Source of the DNA: JAHFJU01 sp964354865
Lineage (GTDB): Bacteria; Patescibacteriota; Gracilibacteria; UBA1369; UM-FILTER-53-11
Length of the DNA stretch: 48,044 nt
Assembly: GCA_964354865.1 (NCBI GenBank)
Contig: CAYHBN010000002.1
Coordinates: 1 to 48,044, forward strand
Direction: 5' to 3'
The notes under the pieces were generated by a model. That model had not been told where the DNA came from, did not search any database, and saw only the letters and a program-made list of their open reading frames with translations. How positions within the stretch are numbered: position 1 is the stretch's first letter; each line of letters opens with the position of its first letter. A program made the translations under genes and the position numbers. Positions 15,146 to 23,467 of the stretch are shown one piece after another.

Positions 15146-15805
15146 ATGGAGAATACGCCTGCTAAGAAAAATCTCACTGTTGCACCGCTTGTTATTGCAG
15201 CTGCATTAAATACGCAACCTGCACACGCAGATCAGGTTGCCGCGGAGTACAAAAGGGTCAAAGCTGAGGCGAATGCCGCTTTGAACCGCCAAAATCACAT
15301 TACGAATCTAAACGGGGCACCTTCTAAAAGATACGGCCTCGATTCGATGAAAGCACTTAAAGGAACTGTTGAGCTCTGCACGACAGGATGGGAGAAACCA
15401 AATCCAACAGACAGTATTAATACTGAGGGAACAGTTGGCTACAAACGTGCTGGACCAAATTTTATTATCGAATTAGAAGAGACCACACCTACTCCTGGCC
15501 CTCTCGCCGATGTCGGCGCGTGTATCACTGACGGGCTACAAGAAGATTTTTATGAGATTGCTACGGCGGCGGACTGTAGAGTCCTCGGTATTATTGAACG
15601 TTCTGATATCTATAAACATACGTGGTGGACGCTTATATCGTGCGTCGAAAAAGATACCAATGAAATAAAACCGCTCACCGATGAAACGGCGGCAAATTCA
15701 ACAGAGCAGGTTGCTCAATCGTATCCTCAAGATACTCCACCCGCTATTCTCAATGTCTGCCAGTTCTGCGAAGAGAAAACTGAAGAAGAACTTTTGTGCC
15801 AGTAA
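15146..15805 (+). CDS. Secreted protein of unknown function
   Basis: A 219-residue protein with a signal peptide: a basic start, a hydrophobic core VAPLVIAAALNT and a likely cleavage after PAHA. The mature part has seven cysteines, including a late CQFCEE, and an acidic C-terminus. The family is not recognised. An in-frame ATG at 15095 would add 17 residues and lies upstream of the promoter; the well-formed promoter ending seven bases before 15146 decides the start. The cysteines suggest disulfides or metal binding outside the cell. Confidence 0.7.
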   Translation: MENTPAKKNLTVAPLVIAAALNTQPAHADQVAAEYKRVKAEANAALNRQNHITNLNGAPSKRYGLDSMKALKGTVELCTTGWEKPNPTDSINTEGTVGYKRAGPNFIIELEETTPTPGPLADVGACITDGLQEDFYEIATAADCRVLGIIERSDIYKHTWWTLISCVEKDTNEIKPLTDETAANSTEQVAQSYPQDTPPAILNVCQFCEEKTEEELLCQ

Positions 15806-15854
15806 TTATTTTTAGGACAAATATACATATATTTGAAGCCATTTTTAGCAATGC

Positions 15855-15898
15855 GTTCATTTTTTGTTCATATCCAGTTCATATTCATGTGATACAAA
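15855..15898 (+). promoter_or_regulatory. Triple GTTCAT repeat, 11-nt period, upstream of relB
   Basis: GTTCAT occurs at 15855, 15866 and 15877, exactly 11 bases apart. GTGATACAAA follows, so the -10-like TACAAA starts 16 bases after the start of the last repeat. The arrangement matches that before comM. Direct repeats on one DNA face with 11-bp period are typical of OmpR/PhoB-family operators that replace a -35 box. The antitoxin ATG is 70 bases further on, after another -10-like TATACT (15938). Confidence 0.65.
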
Positions 15899-15967
15899 TA
15901 CCCAGGCATTGAGAATAGGTGACAAATGGAGTACAGTTATACTCACAAATACTAATCTTCAAACTCT

Positions 15968-16231
15968 ATGCCAACCACACGAATGCAACACCGCGTCGAC
16001 TCCGAATTAAAAAAAGAAGCTGAATATATTCTCGCCGAACAAGGTATTCGTCCTGCACAAGCCATTACTATCTTTTATACCGAAATAAAGAGAACCGGCG
16101 GACTCCCATTTTTGCCAACAAAAGTGCCAAATAAAAGGCTCGCGGAAGATTTACGAGGTACTCAAATAAAACAGAACCTTAAAAAATATGCGAGTAAAAA
16201 AGCGCTCTTCGACTCACTCAACGATCTTTAA
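15968..16231 (+). CDS. RelB/DinJ-family antitoxin
   Basis: An 87-residue antitoxin with an N-terminal ribbon-helix-helix DNA-binding part (residues 1-45) containing the family's ITIFYTEIKRTGGLPFLP. The C-terminal tail is basic and would wrap the toxin. It overlaps the toxin start by one base (TAATG). RelB/DinJ antitoxins usually repress their own operon together with the toxin. Confidence 0.88.
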   Translation: MPTTRMQHRVDSELKKEAEYILAEQGIRPAQAITIFYTEIKRTGGLPFLPTKVPNKRLAEDLRGTQIKQNLKKYASKKALFDSLNDL

Positions 16232-16518
16232 TGAGAATAACTCAAACAACTCGACGTTTCAGAAAAGATTATGCAAAACTGAAAAGCTCTGGGCGCAGAG
16301 ATATGAAAAAACTCCATGTAGTTATGGAACAACTGGCTGATGGAGAAGTCCTGAATCTGAGATATAAGGATCATCCACTTCAGGGTGAATGGAAGGATTT
16401 TCGAGATTGTCATATTGAAGGCGATTGGGTGCTTATTTACAGATTGGATTTGGATTCGAAAGATCACGAAGTCATAACATTTCACGCCACCGACAATCAT
16501 TCGAACTTATTTGAGTGA
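16231..16518 (+). CDS. YafQ/RelE-family mRNA interferase toxin
   Basis: A 95-residue RelE-fold toxin of the YafQ branch, which cleaves mRNA on the ribosome. It shows FRKDYAKL near the start, then HPLQGEWKDFRDCHIEGDWVLIYR, and the terminal ITFHATDNHSNLFE. This follows the YafQ pattern, including the catalytic histidine near the end. Translation is coupled to the antitoxin. A 24-bp palindromic terminator follows the stop. Confidence 0.88.
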   Translation: MRITQTTRRFRKDYAKLKSSGRRDMKKLHVVMEQLADGEVLNLRYKDHPLQGEWKDFRDCHIEGDWVLIYRLDLDSKDHEVITFHATDNHSNLFE

Positions 16519-16521
16519 TTG

Positions 16522-16545
16522 AAAAGTGTCACCGGTGACACTTTT
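16522..16545. terminator. Perfect 24-bp palindrome after the toxin gene
   Basis: AAAAGTGTCACC followed by its exact reverse complement, ending in a T run and beginning four bases after the toxin stop. It works as a terminator stem but has no loop bases, so it could also be a protein-binding site. Its half-site TGACAC/GTGTCA recurs at 2915-2930 and 41609-41624. Confidence 0.7.
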
Positions 16546-16548
16546 GCG

Positions 16549-16576
16549 TTACAGCAGATACAATCCACGATATACT
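16549..16576 (+). promoter_or_regulatory. Promoter of murI, leaderless type
   Basis: TTACAG (16549-16554), a 16-base spacer and TATACT (16571-16576), with only six bases before the murI ATG. Confidence 0.65.
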
Positions 16577-16582
16577 AGCCAT

Positions 16583-17401
16583 ATGATTGGTGTCTTCGAC
16601 TCGGGTTTTGGCGGGCTCACGGTACTCAAAGAGGTCATGCGAGAATTGCCGCAGTACGATTATTTGTACTTGGGAGATAATGCGCGTACACCGTACGGAA
16701 ATCGTTCAAAAGAAACGATTATCGAATATACCGACCAGGCGGTGCGCTATTTATTTGAGCAAGGTGCACGATTAATTATCGTGGCCTGCTTTACCGCAAC
16801 CAGCCAGGCACTGCGAGAGTTGCAGGAAAAATATTTGAGAAATCCTGACTCGAAATATAAAGATCGAAAAATTTTGGGAGTAGTGAGACCCGTTGTTGAG
16901 GCCGCAATAAAAGCAACAAAGACGAAGAGGATTGGAGTCATTGGGACAAAAGGAACCGTTGCGTCAAAATCCTTCGAAGTTGAATTAAAAAAACTCGACC
17001 CAACCGTACAGGTAGCGCAGCAGGCATGCCCCTTGCTGGTGCCGTTTATCGAAGAAGGATGGCACAAAAAACCAGAGGCGAAATCTATTTTGAAAAAATA
17101 TTTACGAACTATTCAGACGCACAACATTGATACATTGTTGCTTGGCTGCACACATTATCCGCTCATGATTACTGATATTCGAAGACTCATGGGGAAAGGC
17201 GTGAATGTTATACACTCGGGCGAAATTGCCGCACAAAGTTTGGTGGAGTATTTAGCAAGGCACCCTGAGATCGAAAAACAACTGACGAAAAATGGGGAGA
17301 GACAATTTTTAACGACCGATTCGGCAGAAAAATTTACACAGTTTGCACAGGAATTTGCTGGAATAGCTGCGAAAAACGTCCAAACCTGTACTTTGCAATA
17401 A
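16583..17401 (+). CDS. murI: Glutamate racemase
   Basis: Makes D-glutamate for peptidoglycan. The 272 residues carry IGVFDSGFGG (substrate-binding Asp/Ser), LGDNARTPYGN, and both catalytic cysteines, in VACFTAT (near residue 71) and LLGCTHYPL (near 191). The first motif is normally CNT; here the conserved Asn that binds the substrate is Phe. An upstream ATG at 16526 would add 19 residues from the terminator region; TATACT six bases before 16583 supports the shorter form. The substitution is unusual and may alter substrate binding, but both bases for racemisation remain. Confidence 0.93.
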   Translation: MIGVFDSGFGGLTVLKEVMRELPQYDYLYLGDNARTPYGNRSKETIIEYTDQAVRYLFEQGARLIIVACFTATSQALRELQEKYLRNPDSKYKDRKILGVVRPVVEAAIKATKTKRIGVIGTKGTVASKSFEVELKKLDPTVQVAQQACPLLVPFIEEGWHKKPEAKSILKKYLRTIQTHNIDTLLLGCTHYPLMITDIRRLMGKGVNVIHSGEIAAQSLVEYLARHPEIEKQLTKNGERQFLTTDSAEKFTQFAQEFAGIAAKNVQTCTLQ

Positions 17402-17465
17402 GCGAATTATTACGCAATAATTATGCATTGCCTAACCGACGATACATAGTACTATCTTTTGGCAT

Positions 17466-18068
17466 ATGAAAAAATTCCTTTTATCATCGTCTGTAGTCAT
17501 TTTATTCGCCCTCTACGTGTATAAAACATTTGGAACGCCCGTTGCAGTGCCTACTACCGAACCAACGACTGATGCATCGGCGATCCCACCGCAAAATACA
17601 TCAACAAATTTTTCAATATTTAATGACGATGATAACGATGAAGAGGATGAAGATGACGATGACTTACCTGCAAGCTACAAAGTAGTACCTACGCCAACGC
17701 CAATTGAGGCACCGCCAGTAACAACTCAGACTGCACCGGCAACCACCAATACCACTACAACTCCAGCACCAAAAACTACCGCTCTATACAAAGACGGCAC
17801 TTTCACGGGGCCCGTTGTTGATGCGTTTTATGGAAACATTCAAGTACAGGTAAAAATTGCGGGGGGCAAAATTACCAACGTAGTCTTTTTGCAGTATCCA
17901 AATGATCAAGAAAATTCGATCAAGGTAAATACACGCGCGATGCCAATCTTGAAGAGTGAGATTATTGCGGCTCAAAGCGCAAACATTAACGTTGTGTCGG
18001 GAGCATCTGCGAGTTCACCGGCGACGATAAAATCGGTTATGGGAGCTCTTGCATTGGCAAAAAACTAA
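17466..18068 (+). CDS. Exported FMN-binding domain protein
   Basis: A 200-residue protein with an N-terminal signal anchor (residues 4-22), a very acidic patch (about 53-65, nearly all Asp/Glu), a Thr/Pro-rich linker and an FMN_bind domain (about 107-200). The domain opens with YKDGTFTG and ends with VVSGASASSPATIKS. This matches the flavinylation site where ApbE links FMN through phosphoester to a Thr or Ser; here the accepting residue would be Ser in SGAS. It sits 11 bases before the ApbE gene and would be the extracytoplasmic electron carrier. Confidence 0.85.
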   Translation: MKKFLLSSSVVILFALYVYKTFGTPVAVPTTEPTTDASAIPPQNTSTNFSIFNDDDNDEEDEDDDDLPASYKVVPTPTPIEAPPVTTQTAPATTNTTTTPAPKTTALYKDGTFTGPVVDAFYGNIQVQVKIAGGKITNVVFLQYPNDQENSIKVNTRAMPILKSEIIAAQSANINVVSGASASSPATIKSVMGALALAKN

Positions 18069-18079
18069 TAAAACCCACT

Positions 18080-18844
18080 ATGAAAGTTGAGCGATTTATG
18101 ATGGGAATGCCGCTCTCTATCGAGGTAATCGACGCGAATGTTACCGAGAACGACTTCGAGGCTATTTTTGAGTACTATACACAAATTGATGCCCGCTTTA
18201 GCACCTATAAATCCGACAGTGAAATTTCTAAAATTAATCGCGGCGAGGTACTGCCGAACGAGTACAGCGCTGAAATAATCGAGGTTTTTTCATTATGCGA
18301 AGAGGCAAAAAAACTGACGAACGGATACTTCGACATAAAACGCCCTGATGGCCTTTTAGACCCCTCTGGTTTAGTGAAAGGATGGATGATTCATAAAGCG
18401 GCGCAAATCCTTTTAAAACGCGGGTTTAGCTCGTTTTACGTTGAAATAGCGGGCGATATTCAGACTCATGGATTCAATGCAGACAAAGAACCATGGAAGG
18501 TCGGGATTCGAAATCCGTTTAAATCTGATGAAATTGTGAAAGTGGTGCACCTGAGCGGTCAGGGAATTGCGACATCGGGAACGTACGAGAGGGGGGAACA
18601 TATTTGGGGAAAAACAGAGCGTAAGGGAGAAAGAGAACAAGAGAGTAAGGGGGGAAGCGCGCAAATACGAAGTGTTTCGATTATTGCAAATAACATTTAC
18701 GAGGCGGATCGTTTTGCAACAGCCATTTTTGCAATGGGAGAGAAGGGGATCGAGTTCGCAGAAAAATATCCCGGGCTCGAAGGGTATATAATTGATTCCA
18801 CGGGCGTAGCAACGATGACAAGTGGCTTCGAAAAATTCCTCTAA
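18080..18844 (+). CDS. apbE: FAD:protein FMN transferase (ApbE)
   Basis: Transfers FMN from FAD to a Thr/Ser of a partner protein. The 254 residues show RFMMGMPLSIEV at the start, the DARFSTYKSDSEISKIN segment, the conserved LDPSGLVKGW, the substrate strand EIAGDIQTHG and the catalytic region GIATSGTYERG. No lipobox or signal peptide is seen, so it may act in the cytoplasm or be exported in an unusual way. It lies between its likely substrate and the membrane reductase, and has no Shine-Dalgarno site. Confidence 0.93.
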   Translation: MKVERFMMGMPLSIEVIDANVTENDFEAIFEYYTQIDARFSTYKSDSEISKINRGEVLPNEYSAEIIEVFSLCEEAKKLTNGYFDIKRPDGLLDPSGLVKGWMIHKAAQILLKRGFSSFYVEIAGDIQTHGFNADKEPWKVGIRNPFKSDEIVKVVHLSGQGIATSGTYERGEHIWGKTERKGEREQESKGGSAQIRSVSIIANNIYEADRFATAIFAMGEKGIEFAEKYPGLEGYIIDSTGVATMTSGFEKFL

Positions 18845-18889
18845 ATACTATTACATCTCTACCATCTCTTACATCTAACTTATCTCTGC

Positions 18890-20428
18890 ATGCTCACCCT
18901 CATCGACCGACTCGTCAATTCAATCACCATGTATCGCCTTATTTTATATTATGTTTTTGGACTTCTTGTTGTGGCGCTTATTGAAAGTTCCATGGGCATT
19001 TTGTCGTTTAATCCTCTCGATTTGGCGGCTTCTGTATTCGTAATTACCGTGGTGTGTGTGGCGATAAACTATGTATTTGCAAAGGTTTATAAAGTACCGG
19101 CAAACGTTGAATCCGTGTACATTACTGCCTTTATTTTAGCGCTTATTATTACGCCACCAGTAGCATTCGACCGCGCAGGATTTATGTTTTTATTGTGGGC
19201 AGGAGTGTGGGCAATGGCGAGCAAATATATTTTCGCAATCGATAAAAAACATGTGTTTAATCCGGCTGCGTTTGCGGTAGTCGTTACCTCGTTTGCGCTG
19301 CACGAGCCCGCAACATGGTGGGTTGGATCACTCTCTATGCTTCCCTTTGTTATTATTGGAGGAATATTGATTACTCGAAAAATCCACCGCTTCGATTTGG
19401 TTCTGAGCTTTTTTGCAGCTGCAAGTATTTCGACCATTCTTTTTACCATCACACGAATGTCGCCAGAAATCGCCGTTGGAAAACTATTCTCAAGTACTGC
19501 GATGGTTTTCTTTGCCTGCGTGATGCTCACTGAACCACTTACCACACCACCGACGCACTTGCTGCGACTTGGCTATGGCATTTTGACCGGCATTTTATTT
19601 GCGCCATTTTTTCACATTGGTGCTTTCTATTTTACGCCCGAGCTCGCGTTACTTGCAGGAAATGCATATTCGTACATTGTGAGCCCGAAAGGCAAACGCG
19701 TATTAACCCTCATTTCGAAGACAGAAGACGCGAGCGGCACGTGGCACTTTACGTTTAAACCAGACCGACCATTCGACTATAAACCAGGACAGTATGTTGA
19801 GTGGACACTCGGCTACGAGCACCCGGATAATCGCGGAAATCGCCGCTACTTTACACTCGCCTCATCGCCGACAGAAGACACCGTACAACTTGGTATTCGA
19901 TGCTACCCAACGTGCAGTGCGTATAAAAAAGCACTCTTACAATTACCTATAGGAGAGTCGATTATTATTTCGCAACTTTCGGGTGATTTTACGCTGCCCA
20001 AAGAACCCAAAAAACTTGCCTTTATCGCAGGCGGCATCGGAATTACTCCGTTTCGCTCTATGATGAAATATTTGATGGATTTACATGCGAAAAATGCAAA
20101 CGGACAAAGCAAAGCAGACGTCGTTTTATTTTACTCAAACAAGACTGAGAACGAAATTGCGTACCGGGAGTTATTCGACGAGTGCGAGAAAAAAATCGGC
20201 GCTAAGGTTGTATACAATCTTTCTGATGTGGCGAATATTCCTACTGACTGGAAAGGCGAGCGCGGAAGTCTCACCGGTGAAATAATTGCACGAAACTGCA
20301 CTGACTACAAAGAACGTGCATTTTATATTTCAGGTCCTCGCGGCATGGTGGTTGCCTTTACCGATATACTCGAAAAAATGGGAGTACCAAGCTCGCACAT
20401 AATGACGGACTTTTTTCCGGGGTTTTAG
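18890..20428 (+). CDS. RnfD/NqrB-like membrane domain fused to FAD/NAD reductase
   Basis: A 512-residue fusion. Residues 15-262 form about eight to ten membrane helices of the NqrB/RnfD type (HVFNPAAFAV near 121, FFACVMLTEPLTTPPTH near 207). Residues 268-512 are a ferredoxin-NADP reductase module with FAD-binding RRYFTLASS (318-326), NAD-binding GGIGITP (381-387) and the terminal TDFFPGF. There is no [2Fe-2S] domain. It would take electrons from NAD(P)H in the cytoplasm and pass them through the membrane to the flavinylated protein. With the two preceding genes it forms a compact electron-transfer operon. Ion pumping is not implied. Confidence 0.85.
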   Translation: MLTLIDRLVNSITMYRLILYYVFGLLVVALIESSMGILSFNPLDLAASVFVITVVCVAINYVFAKVYKVPANVESVYITAFILALIITPPVAFDRAGFMFLLWAGVWAMASKYIFAIDKKHVFNPAAFAVVVTSFALHEPATWWVGSLSMLPFVIIGGILITRKIHRFDLVLSFFAAASISTILFTITRMSPEIAVGKLFSSTAMVFFACVMLTEPLTTPPTHLLRLGYGILTGILFAPFFHIGAFYFTPELALLAGNAYSYIVSPKGKRVLTLISKTEDASGTWHFTFKPDRPFDYKPGQYVEWTLGYEHPDNRGNRRYFTLASSPTEDTVQLGIRCYPTCSAYKKALLQLPIGESIIISQLSGDFTLPKEPKKLAFIAGGIGITPFRSMMKYLMDLHAKNANGQSKADVVLFYSNKTENEIAYRELFDECEKKIGAKVVYNLSDVANIPTDWKGERGSLTGEIIARNCTDYKERAFYISGPRGMVVAFTDILEKMGVPSSHIMTDFFPGF

Positions 20429-20434
20429 ATGATT

Positions 20435-22258
20435 TCACTCCCACTCAATTGTGCCGGGGGGCTTATTCGTAATATCAAAGAGGACGCCCGAAACACTCGA
20501 TTTTAGAAGCTTTGTGAGTGTCGCGAGCTTCGGATAACTCATTTTGTAAAAATGCGCGGTCATGGCCTCGTCGGAGCAAATTGGGCGAAGCACGACTACG
20601 TCTTTTTTTATTCCGTTGATAGAGAGGGGAACGAGCACACTCGGAAACTGCCAAACGTCGCCCATAATCCTATTTTTTTCGGCGAATCTCATAACAACAT
20701 CGTCGAGTTTTTGGGTAAGCCTGATTCGTGCGTCACTCAAGTATCCCGCGCGCGCAGCGATTTTTTCTATGCATTCGGGCGTAACGAGCAAGCACACGCG
20801 ATTCACGACAGGAAAGTGATTGGTTAGGTAGGTTGAAAGTTTTTCGAGAGATTCCATCGACTGTTTTTTACCCCAAATAATAAGAGGATTTTTATACGAG
20901 CGACAATCACCACCAACACCCACGCTGCGAATCGGCGCGATGACGCCACTTAATTTATACTGCAATAAATATTCATTAATTGCCTCTTCGTGGACCATGT
21001 ACTCGTTCGGCAGTACGTCTTCACCATTGCTGCATAAAATACGAACGCCAAGTCCCGGACCAGGGAACGGGTGTTTCCACACCGCTTCTCTTGGCAAACC
21101 CATTTCGGTACCGAGCGCGCGCACTTCATCTTTGTATAGTTCGGCGATCGGTTCAGTTACACGCCCCTCTTCGATCATCTGCATAATTTCGGGCACACGA
21201 TTATGATGCGTTTTAATTTTATCGGCATGCTTGGTACCTTTGCTCTCAATCGTGTCGGGATAAATCGTACCTTGGCCAAGCACCCACTCTTTCGGATTCA
21301 ACTTCATTTTTTTCGAGACCGCCGCTTGAATATCTAAAAACGTTTTGCCTATAATCGCGCGCTTTTCTTCGGGATCGGTAATGCCTTTCAGATTTTTTAA
21401 AAATTCTTTGCGACCATTGTGCACATGAAAGTTTTTGATTCCAATCCTCTTTAATAATTTTTCAGTTTTCTTCGCCTCATCTTTACGCAACAAACCCGTA
21501 TCAACGAACAATCCATACACACGTTTTGTACCAAGCGCTTTTGATAAAAGCACGTAGGCAACGGTCGAATCGACGCCACCACTCGTCATCATAAATACAT
21601 TTCGATCGCCAATTTGCGTTTTGACTTCTGCCATTTTTCGCTCCAAAAACTGTTTCATACTCCACGCTCTCGCAACGCCTGTTTCTGTAATGAACGCATC
21701 GAGAACTTTCATACCCTCGGGCGTGTGATTTACTTCAATATGAAATTGAGTGGTGTAGATTTTTTTAGTAGGATTCACGCTCGCCGCAAATTCACAGTCA
21801 TCGGTCGATCCAACTTTAAAAAAACCGGGAGCAAGCTTTCCAACTGTATCGCCGTGAGACATCCACACCTGTGTTTTTTGGCTAAAAGCCCCAAAAATCC
21901 CCTGATTTGTTTTTTTCTTTTCTACAATACTGAGCGTTGCAAGTCCATACTCTTTCGCTTTTCCCGGCACTACTTTTCCACCAAGCAAATACGCAGCCAA
22001 TTGATGACCGTAACATATTGCAAGAATTGGAACTCCAAGCTCAAAAATCCTTTTATCTATCGTTGGAGCACCCTTTTCATACACCGACTGCGGACCACCC
22101 GACAAAATAATCCCTTTAAATTTTTTAAACTCTTCAAGGGGGGTTTCAGGCAACACTATTTCGCTATGTACATTCAGGCGACGAATTCGGTTAGCTATCA
22201 GATGGGCGTACTGGCTGCCAAAGTCAACGACGGCGATGGAATCGATTTGGGTATTCAT
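20435..22258 (-). CDS. guaA: GMP synthase (glutamine-hydrolysing)
   Basis: Converts XMP to GMP. The class I amidotransferase domain (1-195) has ICYGHQ with the catalytic Cys and the FHIEVNHTPEG triad segment. The ATP-pyrophosphatase domain has SGGVDST. The C-terminal dimerisation domain ends in NKPPGTIEWE. At 607 residues it is longer than the usual 510-525; the extra length lies in the C-terminal part (about 440-540), as in the long forms known from eukaryotes. TATAAT (22272-22267) lies eight bases before the ATG. It converges on the reductase gene. Confidence 0.96.
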   Translation of the reverse strand: MNTQIDSIAVVDFGSQYAHLIANRIRRLNVHSEIVLPETPLEEFKKFKGIILSGGPQSVYEKGAPTIDKRIFELGVPILAICYGHQLAAYLLGGKVVPGKAKEYGLATLSIVEKKKTNQGIFGAFSQKTQVWMSHGDTVGKLAPGFFKVGSTDDCEFAASVNPTKKIYTTQFHIEVNHTPEGMKVLDAFITETGVARAWSMKQFLERKMAEVKTQIGDRNVFMMTSGGVDSTVAYVLLSKALGTKRVYGLFVDTGLLRKDEAKKTEKLLKRIGIKNFHVHNGRKEFLKNLKGITDPEEKRAIIGKTFLDIQAAVSKKMKLNPKEWVLGQGTIYPDTIESKGTKHADKIKTHHNRVPEIMQMIEEGRVTEPIAELYKDEVRALGTEMGLPREAVWKHPFPGPGLGVRILCSNGEDVLPNEYMVHEEAINEYLLQYKLSGVIAPIRSVGVGGDCRSYKNPLIIWGKKQSMESLEKLSTYLTNHFPVVNRVCLLVTPECIEKIAARAGYLSDARIRLTQKLDDVVMRFAEKNRIMGDVWQFPSVLVPLSINGIKKDVVVLRPICSDEAMTAHFYKMSYPKLATLTKLLKSSVSGVLFDITNKPPGTIEWE

Positions 22259-22325
22259 GTAGCAAGATTATAGCCTGTAATAGGGGAAAAAGGCGAGTGG
22301 TGTTCTCGGATGGCATAAATTATGG

Positions 22326-22480
22326 TATAATGACATGATAAATAAAATAAAAAGCGAGCACACGGTTGCCGTTCAGACGGCACGACGATTCTAAAGCAAG
22401 GAGTCGCGAGCGCGAACGAGGTGAAGCATTCCCGCTGAGCGGGATGCGAGCCGAAGTGAGCTTAAAAAGAAAACATAAAA
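22326..22480 (+). promoter_or_regulatory. Promoter and hairpin-rich leader of the mscS-like gene
   Basis: TATAAT at 22326-22331 precedes about 145 bases of leader. Hairpins are TGCCGT-TCAG-ACGGCA (around 22367-22382) and CCCGC-TGA-GCGGG (around 22431-22443), set in GCGAGC/GAGCGCGAACGAGG-type repeats. This is one of few genes here with a real 5' leader. Confidence 0.5.
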
Positions 22481-23455
22481 ATGGCTATAAAACTTTTTTC
22501 AACTGGTTCAAGTGTCGCTGAGGGACTCGGCAAATCTTCTGAGATTGACGCTACCGATATATTTATAAGCATTTTGCTCAAGTTTGTTGACGTACTCGCT
22601 GCTGTGGGAATTATTGTCGGAGGTTTAATACTGATTAAAATTGCGAAAGCATACATTCATCGTATCGAAGTAACTCACGAACGACAAAAAACAGCACTCA
22701 ATCTGCTCGAAAAAATATCGAGTGGCTTTATTATCGTAGTTGCCTTCACACTCGCACTAAAAGTGATCGGCCTCGATTTAACCCTTGTTTTAAGCGTTAT
22801 TACACTCGGTATTAGTTTTGGATTACGCGACGTGATTAAAAACTACGTTGCGGGCTTACTGATTCTTTTTAAATCTCCGTTTGAGATTGGCGATATTATT
22901 AAAATTCGCTCGTACGTTGGGCGTATTTCGAAAATTGAGTTTCAGGCAGTGACAATCATTACTTTTGAGCATAAAGAAATCACGATTCACAATAGCGACC
23001 TTCTGACTCAACCAATCACTAATTACTCAAAGGCTCAGCAAGCACGTTTAGAAATTCTCGTTTCACTCGGATACGGCAGCGATACGGAAAAAGCCCTGCG
23101 TATATTTACAACCATTTTAAATAATAGCGAAGCTGTCTTAAAATCCCCAAAATTCTCAATTGTATTTAAAGAATTTCACAATCAGGGCATTCACGTATTA
23201 ATTCGATTCTGGGTACAGAAACCTTGTAACGTACTTAAAATTCGTTCATCACTTGCGATGCAAATGAACCAGGCGTTCGACGAAGCGGGAATTATCGCCC
23301 CATACGCGCGCGAGGCTGGTTTAAGCGAAATGTACGGCATGAATGACACACGAAAACAACAAATCTCTACCTTCTATCAACAACCAATGTTTGCTGCAGT
23401 CGCGACCGAGGCCGTACTGGCCGAAGAGTACGACGATGCAGATGAACCTGAATAA
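22481..23455 (+). CDS. MscS-family mechanosensitive channel
   Basis: A 324-residue inner-membrane channel that releases solutes on hypo-osmotic shock. It has about three membrane helices within residues 25-130. The pore-lining helix leads into ISFGLRDVIKNYVAGLLIL, followed by the beta domain FKSPFEIGDIIKI and HKEITIHNSDLLTQPITNYSK. The C-terminal alpha/beta domain ends in an acidic tail. The large modular gene at 23468 starts 12 bases after its stop, so the two are probably one operon. Confidence 0.9.
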   Translation: MAIKLFSTGSSVAEGLGKSSEIDATDIFISILLKFVDVLAAVGIIVGGLILIKIAKAYIHRIEVTHERQKTALNLLEKISSGFIIVVAFTLALKVIGLDLTLVLSVITLGISFGLRDVIKNYVAGLLILFKSPFEIGDIIKIRSYVGRISKIEFQAVTIITFEHKEITIHNSDLLTQPITNYSKAQQARLEILVSLGYGSDTEKALRIFTTILNNSEAVLKSPKFSIVFKEFHNQGIHVLIRFWVQKPCNVLKIRSSLAMQMNQAFDEAGIIAPYAREAGLSEMYGMNDTRKQQISTFYQQPMFAAVATEAVLAEEYDDADEPE

Positions 23456-23467
23456 TTTTTTTCATAT

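Noticed and set aside
18890..20428. Complete Na+-pumping Nqr or Rnf complex
   Set aside because: Only an NqrB/RnfD-like domain, a reductase module and an FMN_bind protein are present; no other subunits or Fe-S domains are seen, so ion pumping is not claimed.
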